The notes under the pieces: generated by a model
What the model saw: the letters and a program-made list of their open reading frames with translations, nothing else
Told to the model about the DNA's origin: nothing
The model's database searches: none
Shown: piece by piece, positions 44,401 through 52,993 of the stretch
Layout of the letters: every line of letters begins with the position of its first letter
Position numbering within the stretch: position 1 is the first letter of the stretch
Assembly (NCBI GenBank): GCA_018371275.1
Contig: JAHALF010000004.1
Coordinates: 98,674-162,673, forward strand
Origin: Clostridiales bacterium
GTDB lineage: Bacteria; Bacillota; Clostridia; Lachnospirales; CAG-274
Length of the DNA: 64,000 nt
Direction: 5' to 3'
Position numbers and translations under genes: made by a program

Positions 44401-44940
44401 ACTACATTAGATTTTATAAAAAATGAAGACCAAGAAATAGAAAATATTAAAGATAATCAAAAAGTTATTTTAGGTGGTATAATAAATACAGTTACCCTAA
44501 AATTTACTAAAACAAATAAACAAATGGCATTTTTAACATTAGAAGATATATATGGAACAATAGAAGTTATACTTTTCCCTGAAGTATTCCATAAATATTC
44601 TAAATATTTACAAGAAGATAATGTTGTTCTTATAGAGGGTAAAGCAAGTATATCTGAAGATCAAAAACCTAAAATTATATGTACAAACGTAAAGATTTAT
44701 GAAATGTTAGAAAATATAAATAAAACACTATGGGTAAAATTGCCAAAAGATCTTAATATATCAATAAAAGATATAGAAAGTACATTATTAAATAATAAAG
44801 GTGTTACTCCTGTAATAGTCTATGATGAGGCTAAAAAAACAAAATTTAATTTAAATAATACCCATTGGGTAAATATATCAGATAATCTTTTAACAGAACT
44901 AAAAGATATTTTGGACTCTTCTTGTATAGTAATAAAATAA
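41488..44940 (+). CDS. dnaE: DNA polymerase III subunit alpha DnaE
   Basis: C-family replicative polymerase, 1150 aa, DnaE1 type. Order: PHP domain (FTHLHVHTEYSLLDG at the N-terminus, DHGVMYG, CMGGAVARS), palm with the catalytic triad motif PDIDIDF (about 395-401) after GPGRGSAAGSLASYCL, then fingers. Next come helix-hairpin-helix, and a C-terminal OB fold (about 990-1070, VILGGIINTVTLKFTKTNKQMAFLTLED). PolC is the usual main replicase in Firmicutes, so this is probably the lagging-strand/auxiliary DnaE. It is followed by pfkA and pyk, a common Firmicutes order. Confidence 0.97.
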   Translation: MDKVNFTHLHVHTEYSLLDGSSKIKELVREVKELGMDSIAITDHGVMYGAIDFYKEALKVGIKPIMGCEVYVASGSRFDKSYSKQNTYYHLVLLAENNEGYKNLIKLVSFGFTEGFYYKPRIDLEILKKYSKGIIGLSACMGGAVARSILTHSYEKAKEFALIYNDIFGQGNFFLELQDHGIENQVIVNENLIKLSKETGIPLVCTNDIHYIKAEDAEPHDILLCIQTGKTVEDENRMRYLGGQYYLKSPEQMLQLFPHIPEALENSYKIAKRCNVSFEFNKYKLPIFDVPNNKDAFSYLKELCEEGLKERYDNITDYLIKRLDYELSTIKQMGFVDYFLIVWDFIKYARDNDIMVGPGRGSAAGSLASYCLKITDIDPIEYNLIFERFLNPERISMPDIDIDFCYEKRQDVINYVIEKYGADHVSQIITFGTMAARNAIRDVGRALNIPYADVDRIAKMIPMELKITISKALSQNPELLEEYNNNPQIKHLIDMSLKLEGLPRHSSTHAAGVVICDKSVIEYVPLNTNDGVITTQFPMTTLEELGLLKMDFLGLRTLTVIQNTFNEINRIHNLNISEKNIDYKDSKIYELISTGNTDGIFQLESAGMKQFMKDLKPESIEDIIAGVSLYRPGPMDFIPKYVKGKNTKSEIKYTHPLLEPILKTTYGCIVYQEQVMQIVQELAGYTLGRSDLLRRAMGKKKTDEMELERKNFIYGIEGEVDGCIKRGIDEKVANQIFNEMQDFAKYAFNKSHAAAYAVIACQTAWLKTYYPVEFMAALLTSVSDNATKISEYIADIKRMNIELLPPDINEGFDRFSVSNGKIRFNLSAIKNVGKNFIQSLVIEREKNGKFSSLKEFIKRLDNELNSRALECLIKAGALDSLGGKRSQYLSVYKKYYDSISQLKKKTMEGQLDLFSSNTSNNKDVVEKDELPNIPELTKKEILNLEKEILGIYVSGHPLDEFSESLKKFTSNTTLDFIKNEDQEIENIKDNQKVILGGIINTVTLKFTKTNKQMAFLTLEDIYGTIEVILFPEVFHKYSKYLQEDNVVLIEGKASISEDQKPKIICTNVKIYEMLENINKTLWVKLPKDLNISIKDIESTLLNNKGVTPVIVYDEAKKTKFNLNNTHWVNISDNLLTELKDILDSSCIVIK

Positions 44941-45076
44941 CTTATTTTAATAAAAATTGTTTGAATAATTAAAAAATAAGGGAATTGGCATATTTATTAT
45001 ATTTATATAGAATACTATATATAGAATGTTACTTTTTTGTCAATTTGAATAATTTTAAAAATTTTTAAATTTAGTA

Positions 45077-45106
45077 TTGACTAATATATACTTTTAATTG
45101 TAAAAT
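45077..45106 (+). promoter_or_regulatory. Sigma-A promoter of pfkA-pyk
   Basis: TTGACT (45077-45082) and TAAAAT (45101-45106) with 18-bp spacing lie about 47 bp ahead of the pfkA ATG, in the 213-bp gap after dnaE. Confidence 0.6.
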
Positions 45107-45153
45107 TTAAGTAAAGGTATTAAAAAATAAATCAATTAAATTGAGGTGTTTTA

Positions 45154-46131
45154 ATGAATAATCAAATAAAAAAAATTGGAATACTAACAAGTGGTGGTGA
45201 TGCACCTGGGATGAATGCATCTATCCGTGCTATTGTAAGAACTTCTATTAAAAATAATATAGAAGTAATTGGATTTATGCGTGGATATGAAGGTTTAATT
45301 AATTGTGACTATATAAACCTCGATAATAAAAGTGTTTCTGAAATAATACAAAGAGGCGGTACTATCCTTTTATCTGCTCGTTGTAAAGAAATGATGACAG
45401 ATGAAGGTAGACAAAAAGCTGCTCAAGTTTGTAAAGACTTAAATCTTGACGCTTTAGTTGTTATTGGTGGTGATGGTTCTTTAACTGGTGCTTTACAGCT
45501 ATCTAAGTTAGGTGTTAAAGTTATGGGTATACCTGGCACTATCGATTTAGATTTAGCTTGCTCAGAATATACTATTGGATTTGATACTGCTGTAAATACA
45601 GCTATGGATGCTATAAACAAAATAAGAGATACATCTTCTTCTCACGAACGCTGTACAATTGTACAAGTTATGGGGAGAAATGCTGGTTATATAGCTTTAT
45701 GGTGTGGTTTAATAAATGGTGCTGAAGAAGTTTTAATACCTGAAAGACCAGATGTTACAGAAGATGAAGTTATTGAAATTATTGAAAATAATAGAAAAAA
45801 AGGTAAGATAAGCAATGTCATTATTTTAGCTGAAGGTTTTACAAAAGTTGAACCTCATGAGTTTGCTAAAAAAATAGAAAAGACTACTGGTATAGAAACT
45901 AGAGCAACTGTATTAGGTCATCTTCAAAGAGGTGGTTCCCCTACTGCTATAGACAGAATGCACGCTTCTATGATGGGTTATAGAGCTGTTGAAGAGCTTT
46001 TAAAAGGAAATATTAACAGAATTATGATTTATAAAAATGGTAATTATGCTGATATTGACCTTGAAGAAGGTTTGAAAGTATCTAGAACATATGATGATAG
46101 TCTTTATCAAACAATAAAAACATTTGCTTAA
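45154..46131 (+). CDS. pfkA: ATP-dependent 6-phosphofructokinase
   Basis: Commits fructose 6-phosphate to glycolysis; 325 aa. ATP-binding GILTSGGDAPGMNA (about 8-21) and GGDGS (about 104-108; Gly rather than Asp at the nucleotide-discriminating position, so ATP- rather than PPi-dependent). The catalytic loop reads PGTIDLDLACSEYTIGFDTA: the catalytic TID is kept, but the common following Asn is Leu. MGRNAGYIAL and the effector-site region follow. It overlaps the open frame ahead of pyk; the two form one operon. Confidence 0.96.
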   Translation: MNNQIKKIGILTSGGDAPGMNASIRAIVRTSIKNNIEVIGFMRGYEGLINCDYINLDNKSVSEIIQRGGTILLSARCKEMMTDEGRQKAAQVCKDLNLDALVVIGGDGSLTGALQLSKLGVKVMGIPGTIDLDLACSEYTIGFDTAVNTAMDAINKIRDTSSSHERCTIVQVMGRNAGYIALWCGLINGAEEVLIPERPDVTEDEVIEIIENNRKKGKISNVIILAEGFTKVEPHEFAKKIEKTTGIETRATVLGHLQRGGSPTAIDRMHASMMGYRAVEELLKGNINRIMIYKNGNYADIDLEEGLKVSRTYDDSLYQTIKTFA

Positions 46132-46156
46132 TATATATAAAGGAGTATTTAAAATT

Positions 46157-47575
46157 ATGAGAAAAACTAAAATTATTGCTACATTAGGTCCTGTTAGTAA
46201 CTCACCAGAAATGGTTAAAAAACTTATAGAAACTGGTATGAATGCTGTACGTATTAACTTTTCTCACGGTAGTCATGAATCTCATGGAGAAACTATTAAT
46301 ACAGTAAAAAAAGTTAGAGAAGAATTAGGTATGCCTATTCCTCTTATTTTAGATACAAAAGGTCCAGAAATAAGAACTAAACTTTTAAAAGAAGAACCTG
46401 CTAAACTTGAAAAAGGTAATAAATTTACTCTTACTACTGACGATATTGAAGGTGACTCTACAAAAGTTTCTGTTACATATGAGGACTTTGCTAAGGACCT
46501 TCATGTTGGAGCAACAGTTTTAATTGATGATGGTTTAATTGAACTTAAAGTTTTAGAAATAAATGGTAATGATGTTGTTTGTGAAATAATTAATAGTGGT
46601 ATGTTAGGGTCTAGAAAAGGTATTAACCTTCCTAATGTTTCTATTAAATTACCTGCTCTTACTGAAAAAGATATTGATGATATTAAATTTGGTATAAAAA
46701 TGGGATTTGATTATATAGCTGCATCTTTTATCCGTTCTGCTTCCGACGTATTATCTATACGTAAAGTATTAGAGGAAAATGGTGGTTCTGATATTAAAAT
46801 TATATCTAAAATAGAAAACCGTGAAGGTGTTGACAATATTGACACTATTTTAGAAGTTACAGATGGTATAATGGTTGCTCGTGGTGATCTTGGTGTAGAA
46901 ATTCCTTTTGAAGAAGTACCTATCATTCAAAAACAATTAATAGATAAATGTAAAGCTAAAGGTAAATTAGTTGTTACTGCTACTCAAATGCTAGAATCTA
47001 TGATTACTAATCCTCGTCCTACTAGAGCAGAAGCTAGTGACGTTGCTAATGCTATATTTGATGGAACAGATGCAATTATGTTATCTGGTGAAACTGCAAA
47101 AGGTAGTTTCCCTGTAGAGGCTGTTAACGCTATGGTTAGAATAGCTACAAAAATTGAATCTTCTATTGACTATGTAGAAAAATTCTATAATAATTCTTGT
47201 TCAAAAACAACTAATATTACAGATGCTATAAGCCATGCTACTTGTACAACTGCTAGTGATTTAAATTCTCCTTGTATTGTTGCCGTTACAAAATCTGGCT
47301 TTACAGTTAGAGAAGTTTCTAAATATAGACCAAAATCTCTTATTTTAGGTTTAACTCCTGATGAAAGAGTACAAAGACAACTAAATCTTACTTGGGGTTG
47401 TTATCCTTATTTAGTAGATATTGATAATATATCTTCTGGAGATTTATTCCAAAATACAGCTAACATAGCTAATGAAAAAGGATTTGCACAAAAAGGTGAT
47501 GTAATTATTACTGTTGGTGGAACTCCTATTGGACAAACTGGCTCTACTAATACTTTAAAAGCACAAACTATATAA
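46157..47575 (+). CDS. pyk: Pyruvate kinase
   Basis: Final ATP-yielding step of glycolysis; 472 aa from the ATG at 46157, which has AAAGGAG upstream and the correct N-terminus MRKTKIIATLGPVSNSPE. The frame is open from 46124 but without an RBS. Catalytic-domain motifs: NFSHGSHE, KGPEIRT, the catalytic Lys in IISKIENREGV, the Mg2+-site region ARGDLGVE, and MLSGETAKGSFPVEAV. It lacks the extra C-terminal PEP-utiliser domain found in Bacillus Pyk. Operon with pfkA; terminator at 47591. Confidence 0.97.
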   Translation: MRKTKIIATLGPVSNSPEMVKKLIETGMNAVRINFSHGSHESHGETINTVKKVREELGMPIPLILDTKGPEIRTKLLKEEPAKLEKGNKFTLTTDDIEGDSTKVSVTYEDFAKDLHVGATVLIDDGLIELKVLEINGNDVVCEIINSGMLGSRKGINLPNVSIKLPALTEKDIDDIKFGIKMGFDYIAASFIRSASDVLSIRKVLEENGGSDIKIISKIENREGVDNIDTILEVTDGIMVARGDLGVEIPFEEVPIIQKQLIDKCKAKGKLVVTATQMLESMITNPRPTRAEASDVANAIFDGTDAIMLSGETAKGSFPVEAVNAMVRIATKIESSIDYVEKFYNNSCSKTTNITDAISHATCTTASDLNSPCIVAVTKSGFTVREVSKYRPKSLILGLTPDERVQRQLNLTWGCYPYLVDIDNISSGDLFQNTANIANEKGFAQKGDVIITVGGTPIGQTGSTNTLKAQTI

Positions 47576-47590
47576 ATAAAATGACAATAA

Positions 47591-47627
47591 AATAAAAGAC
47601 TAACATAGTTAGTCTTTTATTTTTTAA
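47591..47627 (+). terminator. Intrinsic terminator of pfkA-pyk
   Basis: A 14-bp perfect stem (47591-47604 with 47608-47621, core AAAGACTAAC) is followed by a T-run. The rest of the pyk-to-reductase gap (47628-47755) is AT-rich with no gene. Confidence 0.9.
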
Positions 47628-47755
47628 TACTTTTAATATAACATAACATTATATATAAAATATGAATAATATTTTAATCTAAAAAATAAATTTAATACAA
47701 TAAAAAGGTTGTTTATAAAATCAATAATATCATATTTTAATAATGATTAAAATAC

Positions 47756-47789
47756 AAAAAAAGAAGATAAATTTTTATCTTCTTTTTTT
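47756..47789 (-). terminator. Intrinsic terminator of the ene-reductase operon
   Basis: The inverted repeat AAAAAAAGAAGATAAA / TTTATCTTCTTTTTTT has T-runs on both ends, so it can act in either direction. It lies 8 bp past the reductase stop. Confidence 0.85.
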
Positions 47790-47796
47790 ACTTTAT

Positions 47797-49791
47797 TTAA
47801 TTTAAAAGCCCCATATTTGCTAATGTATTAGTTATAAATCTTCCTTCTTCAACACCTTCTAATATTTTTCTTGGTCTAAGACTATCACCAATATTAACAA
47901 CTGGTATATTATTTTCTTCAAATTTTTCTTGTAAATTTGATAACATCCCTTTTTCACTAACCATACCTAAACAAACAAATCCATAGTCAAATTTCATTTC
48001 TTTAATTTCTTTATTTTCAAGTTCAACCAAAAAGCTATTTTCTTTAACTTCCATTAAAGAGGTATTTGTATATACATTAACACCTTTTTCTTTAATTATA
48101 CTCATCATACTAATTCTTGTAACATGGTCTAAATCTTTACCAAGCATAGGTAATCTTTCAACAATAGATACTTTAGCTCCTCTTTCAGCAAAGAATTCAA
48201 CTATATCAAGTCCAACTGCCCCACCACCAACTATGACTATTTCTTTTTCTTCAAATTCAAATCTGTCAATATATTTCATCATACCAAATATAGAAAATAC
48301 ATTTGAATTTTCTTTATCAACATAATCGTGTAATCCTTTAATTGGAGGCAATAATGGTTTAGAACCAGTAGCGTTAACAATAATATCTGGTTTTAAATTT
48401 TCAACATTTTCAATAGTAGCTTCTGTGTTAGTAAAGACAATTAAGTTTTTAAGTTTTTTTGCTCTGTCTTCTAAATAATCTGGAAAGTCAGCAATTCTTC
48501 TTTTTTCTGGGAATTTAGCAATATCTCTTGAAAGTCCTCCAAGATAATTTCTTTTTTCTAATAAAAATGTTGTACAACCAACTTCTGCAAGTGTACAAGC
48601 TGCTTCAAGTCCAGCACTTCCTCCACCAATAACAACTGCATTTGTTTGTTTATTAACTTTTAAATTTTTATATTCATTTTCAAAAATTAAATCTGGATTT
48701 ACAGTACATTTAATAGGTCTATTTAATGCTATTCTATGCCCTGCACAACCTATATTACAAGAGATACATTTTCTTAAAGTTTCTTCTTGACCATTTTTAA
48801 CTTTTTCTACCCAATATGGTTCAGCAATAAGACCACGCCCCATACCAATAAGGTCTGCCTTACCAGATGCTAAAATCTCTTCTGCTATTTCAGGATTTCT
48901 TATATTACCTGTTGTAATAGTTGGCTTATTAAATTTATTTTTAACAGCTTCAGACATATAACTTCTCCAACCATCTTCCAAATACATAGCATCTATTTGA
49001 TATTGTATAGAATCATTTAATGCTGCTGAAACATTAAAAATATCAACTCCATCATTTAAAAATTCTAAAATTTCAAGAGTATCTTCTAAAGTATTTCCAC
49101 CTTCTAAAAATTCATCAGCACTAAATCTTAGTATAATAGGAAACATTTCTCCAACTTCTGCTCTAATTTTATCTATTATCATACGTCCAAATCTAGCCCT
49201 ATTTTCTGGACTTCCGCCAAATTCATCTGTTCTCTTATTAAATATAGGAGATAAAAATTGACTAACTAAATAAGAATGACCTGCGTGTATTTCAACGGCA
49301 TCAAAGCCTGCAATTTGAGCTCTTCTTGCTGCTTGAGCATATTTATTTGCGATTTCTTCAATTTCTTCTTTTTCTAAAAGTCTTGGTATAGCTCCACCTG
49401 TTTTAGATGGTATATCTGATGCTGAAACTGGTTGAGCACCTATTCTACTAGGCACAGCAGAAGCTCCAGAATGATTTATTTGTATAGCAACACAAGTGCC
49501 TTGTTTGTGAAGTCTATCTGTAAGTGTATATAAAGCAGGTATAAATCTATCTTCATTTAATCTAATTTGAGTTGTTCCATTAGACCCTAAAGGAAAATCA
49601 ACACAAGCATTTTCTATAATAATAAGTCCAGTTCCACCTTTTGCCCTTTGCTCATAATATTTAATATGGTCTTCTAAAAATTCACCATTTTGTCCTCCAT
49701 AGTTTGTACCCATAGGTGGCATAACTGTTCTATTTTTTATAGTCATATTTTTTATAGTTAAAGGACTAAATAAATTTTTATATTTTTTCAT
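47797..49791 (-). CDS. FAD/FMN/4Fe-4S ene-reductase (2,4-dienoyl-CoA reductase/enoate reductase family)
   Basis: Old-yellow-enzyme-type reductase of 664 aa. An N-terminal FMN TIM barrel (about 1-360) carries the active-site region AGFDAVEIHAGHSYLVSQFLSP and NKRTDEFGGS. A Cys-rich 4Fe-4S site follows (CISCNIGCAGH, then C in IKCTVNP, about 340-370). FAD and NAD(P)H domains complete it (AVVIGGGSAGLEAAC, later IVIVGGGAVGLDIVE). The ATG at 49791 follows GGGGA; the open frame to 49860 is not family-like. Members reduce activated C=C bonds of enoates, dienoyl-CoAs or bile acids. The operon (quinate/shikimate enzymes) suggests a cyclohexenecarboxylate-type substrate, but that is inference. Confidence 0.9.
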   Translation of the reverse strand: MKKYKNLFSPLTIKNMTIKNRTVMPPMGTNYGGQNGEFLEDHIKYYEQRAKGGTGLIIIENACVDFPLGSNGTTQIRLNEDRFIPALYTLTDRLHKQGTCVAIQINHSGASAVPSRIGAQPVSASDIPSKTGGAIPRLLEKEEIEEIANKYAQAARRAQIAGFDAVEIHAGHSYLVSQFLSPIFNKRTDEFGGSPENRARFGRMIIDKIRAEVGEMFPIILRFSADEFLEGGNTLEDTLEILEFLNDGVDIFNVSAALNDSIQYQIDAMYLEDGWRSYMSEAVKNKFNKPTITTGNIRNPEIAEEILASGKADLIGMGRGLIAEPYWVEKVKNGQEETLRKCISCNIGCAGHRIALNRPIKCTVNPDLIFENEYKNLKVNKQTNAVVIGGGSAGLEAACTLAEVGCTTFLLEKRNYLGGLSRDIAKFPEKRRIADFPDYLEDRAKKLKNLIVFTNTEATIENVENLKPDIIVNATGSKPLLPPIKGLHDYVDKENSNVFSIFGMMKYIDRFEFEEKEIVIVGGGAVGLDIVEFFAERGAKVSIVERLPMLGKDLDHVTRISMMSIIKEKGVNVYTNTSLMEVKENSFLVELENKEIKEMKFDYGFVCLGMVSEKGMLSNLQEKFEENNIPVVNIGDSLRPRKILEGVEEGRFITNTLANMGLLN

Positions 49792-49887
49792 TATAAATTT
49801 CCCCTTATTTCTTAATTTTATTAAAAACTCGTATTTTGAGTAAATTATTACCTTCGTCAAAAAACGAAGGCAATAATTAAATTTTTA

Positions 49888-51087
49888 TTATTTTGATAAA
49901 ATGTTATATCTTAAATTTACTATAACTGCAAGTATTGCCCCTATTCCTGTAACAATACCAGCCATAAGCAATGTATATTCTATCCCAAAGTTACCTGTAA
50001 TAAATCCTGCAATAGCTGTAACGCTAAATGTTGCTATACTAGATGAAAGCATTATCATACTTGTTATTTTACCTTTTGAAACTGGAAATAAATCTGCCAT
50101 TGTTGAAACTGCAAGCTGTAAAACTCCACCAGCTGCACTAAATCCAACTAAAAATCCACCTATAAGAGCAACCATTTCTGTTCTTATCATAAACATAGCT
50201 AATAAAGTTACAAAAGATATCATTGGGTATATAATTAAAAATCTTACTGGTTTAACTAATTTCTTAACTAAAATTGCTGTAATTATAACTGCCCATATAG
50301 AACCCATTGCGTAATTTGATTGTATTTTACCTGCAACATTTTCAGAAAGCCCTATTATATCCATACCAAAAGCTTTATTAACATTTAAGAAAATTTGGAA
50401 TGTAGCAGTTGAAGTAAATCCTATTATAATTAATGCAATACCCTCTATATAAAAGTTTGATTTTATTGTAGGAGCTGATATATTTTCTTTATTTTCTTCT
50501 TTTTTAACAGAATTTTGAGTTGGGAATGGTAAAAAGAATAATAATATACCATTTATTATTAATAATATAATGCATAAGATAAATGAATATCCAAAGTATA
50601 AATTATTTCCAACTAAAAATCCTACAATCATTGGCAATAAATATTGACCTATTGAAATAAAAAGTTTTGTTAAAATACTTGCAAATCCTGTTGAATTAAC
50701 TAGAATTTCCATAGCAGCTGGTATACACCCTGAATCTAAAAAGGAATTGGCTATACCGGCTAAAAGCGCAACAAAAAATGCAACTTTTGAATTAGGTGTA
50801 ACTAATATTAACCCAAAGAACAAAATATAAAAAATCATTCCAATTATAATTGTTAGCTTTCTTCCTAATTTATCTGATATAAAGCCAGAAAAAGGAAGTG
50901 CTATAAATCTACCAATACCAAGAGCTGATATAACATATAATACTGCTGCGTTATCTGCATTCCAAAGTGTTTGTAATGAATTTGTATTTTGTGCTAAAAT
51001 AGATGCTCCTATACCATGTATAAAATAATTTATATAAATACAAAATACAGTTATATAAAAAATATTAAATTTTTTCTTATTTTCCAT
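49888..51087 (-). CDS. MFS transporter, probable quinate/shikimate-type uptake
   Basis: Permease of 399 aa with 12 TM segments. It opens FNIFYITVFCIYINYFIHGIG and has the MFS loop motif SDKLGRKLTIIIG between TM2 and TM3 (about 72-84). The nearest pattern I know is E. coli YdiN/YdiM, which also neighbours ydiB and aroD. It is encoded between the ene-reductase and the YdiB-like dehydrogenase on one strand (97-bp and 21-bp gaps), so uptake of quinate, shikimate or a related hydroaromatic acid is the best guess. RBS GGAGGAG region. Confidence 0.85.
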   Translation of the reverse strand: MENKKKFNIFYITVFCIYINYFIHGIGASILAQNTNSLQTLWNADNAAVLYVISALGIGRFIALPFSGFISDKLGRKLTIIIGMIFYILFFGLILVTPNSKVAFFVALLAGIANSFLDSGCIPAAMEILVNSTGFASILTKLFISIGQYLLPMIVGFLVGNNLYFGYSFILCIILLIINGILLFFLPFPTQNSVKKEENKENISAPTIKSNFYIEGIALIIIGFTSTATFQIFLNVNKAFGMDIIGLSENVAGKIQSNYAMGSIWAVIITAILVKKLVKPVRFLIIYPMISFVTLLAMFMIRTEMVALIGGFLVGFSAAGGVLQLAVSTMADLFPVSKGKITSMIMLSSSIATFSVTAIAGFITGNFGIEYTLLMAGIVTGIGAILAVIVNLRYNILSK

Positions 51088-51107
51088 TTTCTCCTCCGAA
51101 ATTTTAA

Positions 51108-51983
51108 TTAATACTTAATATCTAATATTTCTTTCATATATTCAATAGGCATTTGTTTGCCAGTCCACATTTCAAAAGCAGCTGCCCCTTGAAAAAGCAT
51201 CATTCCTAATCCATTCATAGTTTTTTTACAGCCTACTTCTTTAGCCATTTTTAAAAGTTCTGTTTCTCTAGGTGCATAAACTATGTCTGAAACAATTAAA
51301 TCTTCTCTTAAAAATGATTTATCTGGAATATAAGTTTTACCCTCTAATGGTTTCATACCAACCCCTGTTGCATTTGTAAGAATAACACTTGTTGATATTT
51401 CTTCTTTTAATTTATCTAAATCATCTAAATCATATAAATTTACAATACAATTTGTTTTTTCTCTTAATTTTTTAACAGTTTGCTCTGCATTAGAATAAAA
51501 TTCATCTTTTCTGTTAAAAATAGATATTTCAGCAACACCATCTAAAGCTGCTTGAACTTGAATAGCTGTTGCTGCACCACCTGCTCCAACAATAGCCATT
51601 TTTTTGCCAATAATATCAATACCTGCATCTTTTAATGCGCTCATATATCCAATACCATCTGTAATGTGTCCTGTTAAAACACCATTATCATTTACAATTG
51701 TATTAACTGCTCCACAAAGCTCTGCTGCTGGAGAAAGTTTATCTAAATATTTGTGAACAACTGTTTTATTAGGCATAGAAACATTACTTCCTCTAACATT
51801 CATTGCTCTAAAACCTTTAATAGTATCTTCTAATTGTTCTGTACCAACTTCAAAAGCTAAATAAGCATAATCTAGACCTAATTTTGCAAATGCTTCATTG
51901 TGCATTTTAGGTGAGCTTGAGTGTCTAATTGGTGTAGCTATAAGCCCAATAAGTTCTGTTTTCCCTGAAATTCTTTCTGCCAT
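51108..51983 (-). CDS. Quinate/shikimate dehydrogenase (AroE/YdiB family)
   Basis: NAD(P)-dependent dehydrogenase of 291 aa interconverting shikimate (or quinate) and the 3-dehydro acid. Substrate site residues are in IRHSSSPKMHN (the Ser pair) and GSNVSMPNKTVV (catalytic Lys), with Asp in GHITDGIGYM. The Rossmann motif is VGAGGAATAIQVQ. The SMPNK and LSPAAELCGAVNTIVND wording is closer to E. coli YdiB than to biosynthetic AroE, and the neighbours (MFS, AroD, LysR) fit a catabolic unit. A biosynthetic role cannot be excluded without knowing whether a second aroE exists. Confidence 0.9.
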   Translation of the reverse strand: MAERISGKTELIGLIATPIRHSSSPKMHNEAFAKLGLDYAYLAFEVGTEQLEDTIKGFRAMNVRGSNVSMPNKTVVHKYLDKLSPAAELCGAVNTIVNDNGVLTGHITDGIGYMSALKDAGIDIIGKKMAIVGAGGAATAIQVQAALDGVAEISIFNRKDEFYSNAEQTVKKLREKTNCIVNLYDLDDLDKLKEEISTSVILTNATGVGMKPLEGKTYIPDKSFLREDLIVSDIVYAPRETELLKMAKEVGCKKTMNGLGMMLFQGAAAFEMWTGKQMPIEYMKEILDIKY

Positions 51984-52033
51984 AATTTTTCCTCCTAAAA
52001 ATAAAAAAGTTCTAATTTATAATATTTTATATT

Positions 52034-52798
52034 TTATTTGCTATTGTGTAAAACCTTAAGTATTTCTGATAACTTATTAACTTCAACTTGACCAGGAGCA
52101 GATGCTACTTTAGCTGCACCAAATGTTAAAGCAGAACCAAACGTTTCTCCAGATAATCTGCTTATAACCCCAAGACCAGCCATAGACATTGTAATAATTG
52201 GTGTTTTAGCATATTTTGTAACCATATCATCTGTTGCACAAAGAAGAGTTAAAACATCTGTTGTAGATTTCGGCATAACTGCAATTTTAGGTAAATCTGC
52301 ATTTAATTCTTGCATTCTACAAAGCCTTTTTACAATTTCTTCTCTTTCTGGCGTTTTATCAAAATCGTGGTTAGACATAACAACTTTAACATTTAAGTTG
52401 TGGGCTTCTAAAACTATTTCTTTAACAATATCATCACCTGTGAAAAGCTCAACATCTATTAAATCAACATATCCTGTTTTAGCAATTTCAATATTTAATT
52501 TTTTATAGTAATCTACACTTACTTCCTTTTCTCCACCTTCTTTAAGGCTTCTAAATGTAAAAAGAATTGGTGTTTCATCTAAAATTTCTCTTAAACATTT
52601 TGCAAGCTCTTTAACTTCATCTAAATTTTCAACTGCTTCAAAATGGTCTATTCTAAGTTCAACTAAATCTAAATTTATATTTTTTAATTCTTTTGCACTA
52701 TTTAAAAATGCTTGTTTGTTTTTTTCAACTAAAGGCACACAAATTTTAGGCATACCTTCCCCTATTTTGATATTTCTAACTTGAACATAATTTTGCAT
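52034..52798 (-). CDS. aroD: Type I 3-dehydroquinate dehydratase
   Basis: Class I dehydroquinase of 254 aa forming a Schiff base with substrate. Visible active-site residues: Glu in LVELRIDHF, Arg in LFTFRSLKEGG, His in VMSNHDFDKTP, Schiff-base Lys in KIAVMPKS (about 170) and Arg in ISRLSGETFGSALTFG. It is the first gene of the minus-strand operon, divergent from the LysR gene. With the YdiB-like enzyme it would turn quinate into 3-dehydroshikimate/shikimate or the reverse. Confidence 0.95.
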   Translation of the reverse strand: MQNYVQVRNIKIGEGMPKICVPLVEKNKQAFLNSAKELKNINLDLVELRIDHFEAVENLDEVKELAKCLREILDETPILFTFRSLKEGGEKEVSVDYYKKLNIEIAKTGYVDLIDVELFTGDDIVKEIVLEAHNLNVKVVMSNHDFDKTPEREEIVKRLCRMQELNADLPKIAVMPKSTTDVLTLLCATDDMVTKYAKTPIITMSMAGLGVISRLSGETFGSALTFGAAKVASAPGQVEVNKLSEILKVLHNSK

Positions 52799-52924
52799 AA
52801 AAATCTCCTTAATGTAAAATATTTAACTATGAAATAAACTTTGTTTGTTAATAGATTAACTTTATTTAATTGCATTATACTATCTTTTTTTTAATAAATC
52901 TAATACTATTTTTTTTGTAAATTG

Positions 52925-52939
52925 ATAGATTTTATCTAT
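52925..52939. promoter_or_regulatory. Probable LysR-type operator (T-N11-A palindrome)
   Basis: ATAGAT-TTT-ATCTAT is a perfect dyad in the 195-bp gap between aroD and the divergent LysR gene and satisfies T-N11-A. A TATAAT (52949-52954) follows ten bases on, consistent with autoregulation and divergent control. Confidence 0.6.
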
Positions 52940-52993
52940 TAATAGTGTTATAATACATTTATTAAAATATTTTGGAGGTGTTTTAAAAAGTTT

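Noticed and set aside
49792..49860. Longer ene-reductase starting at 49860
   Set aside because: The ATG at 49791 follows GGGGA and starts at the family-typical MKKYKNLFSPL; the extension has no support.
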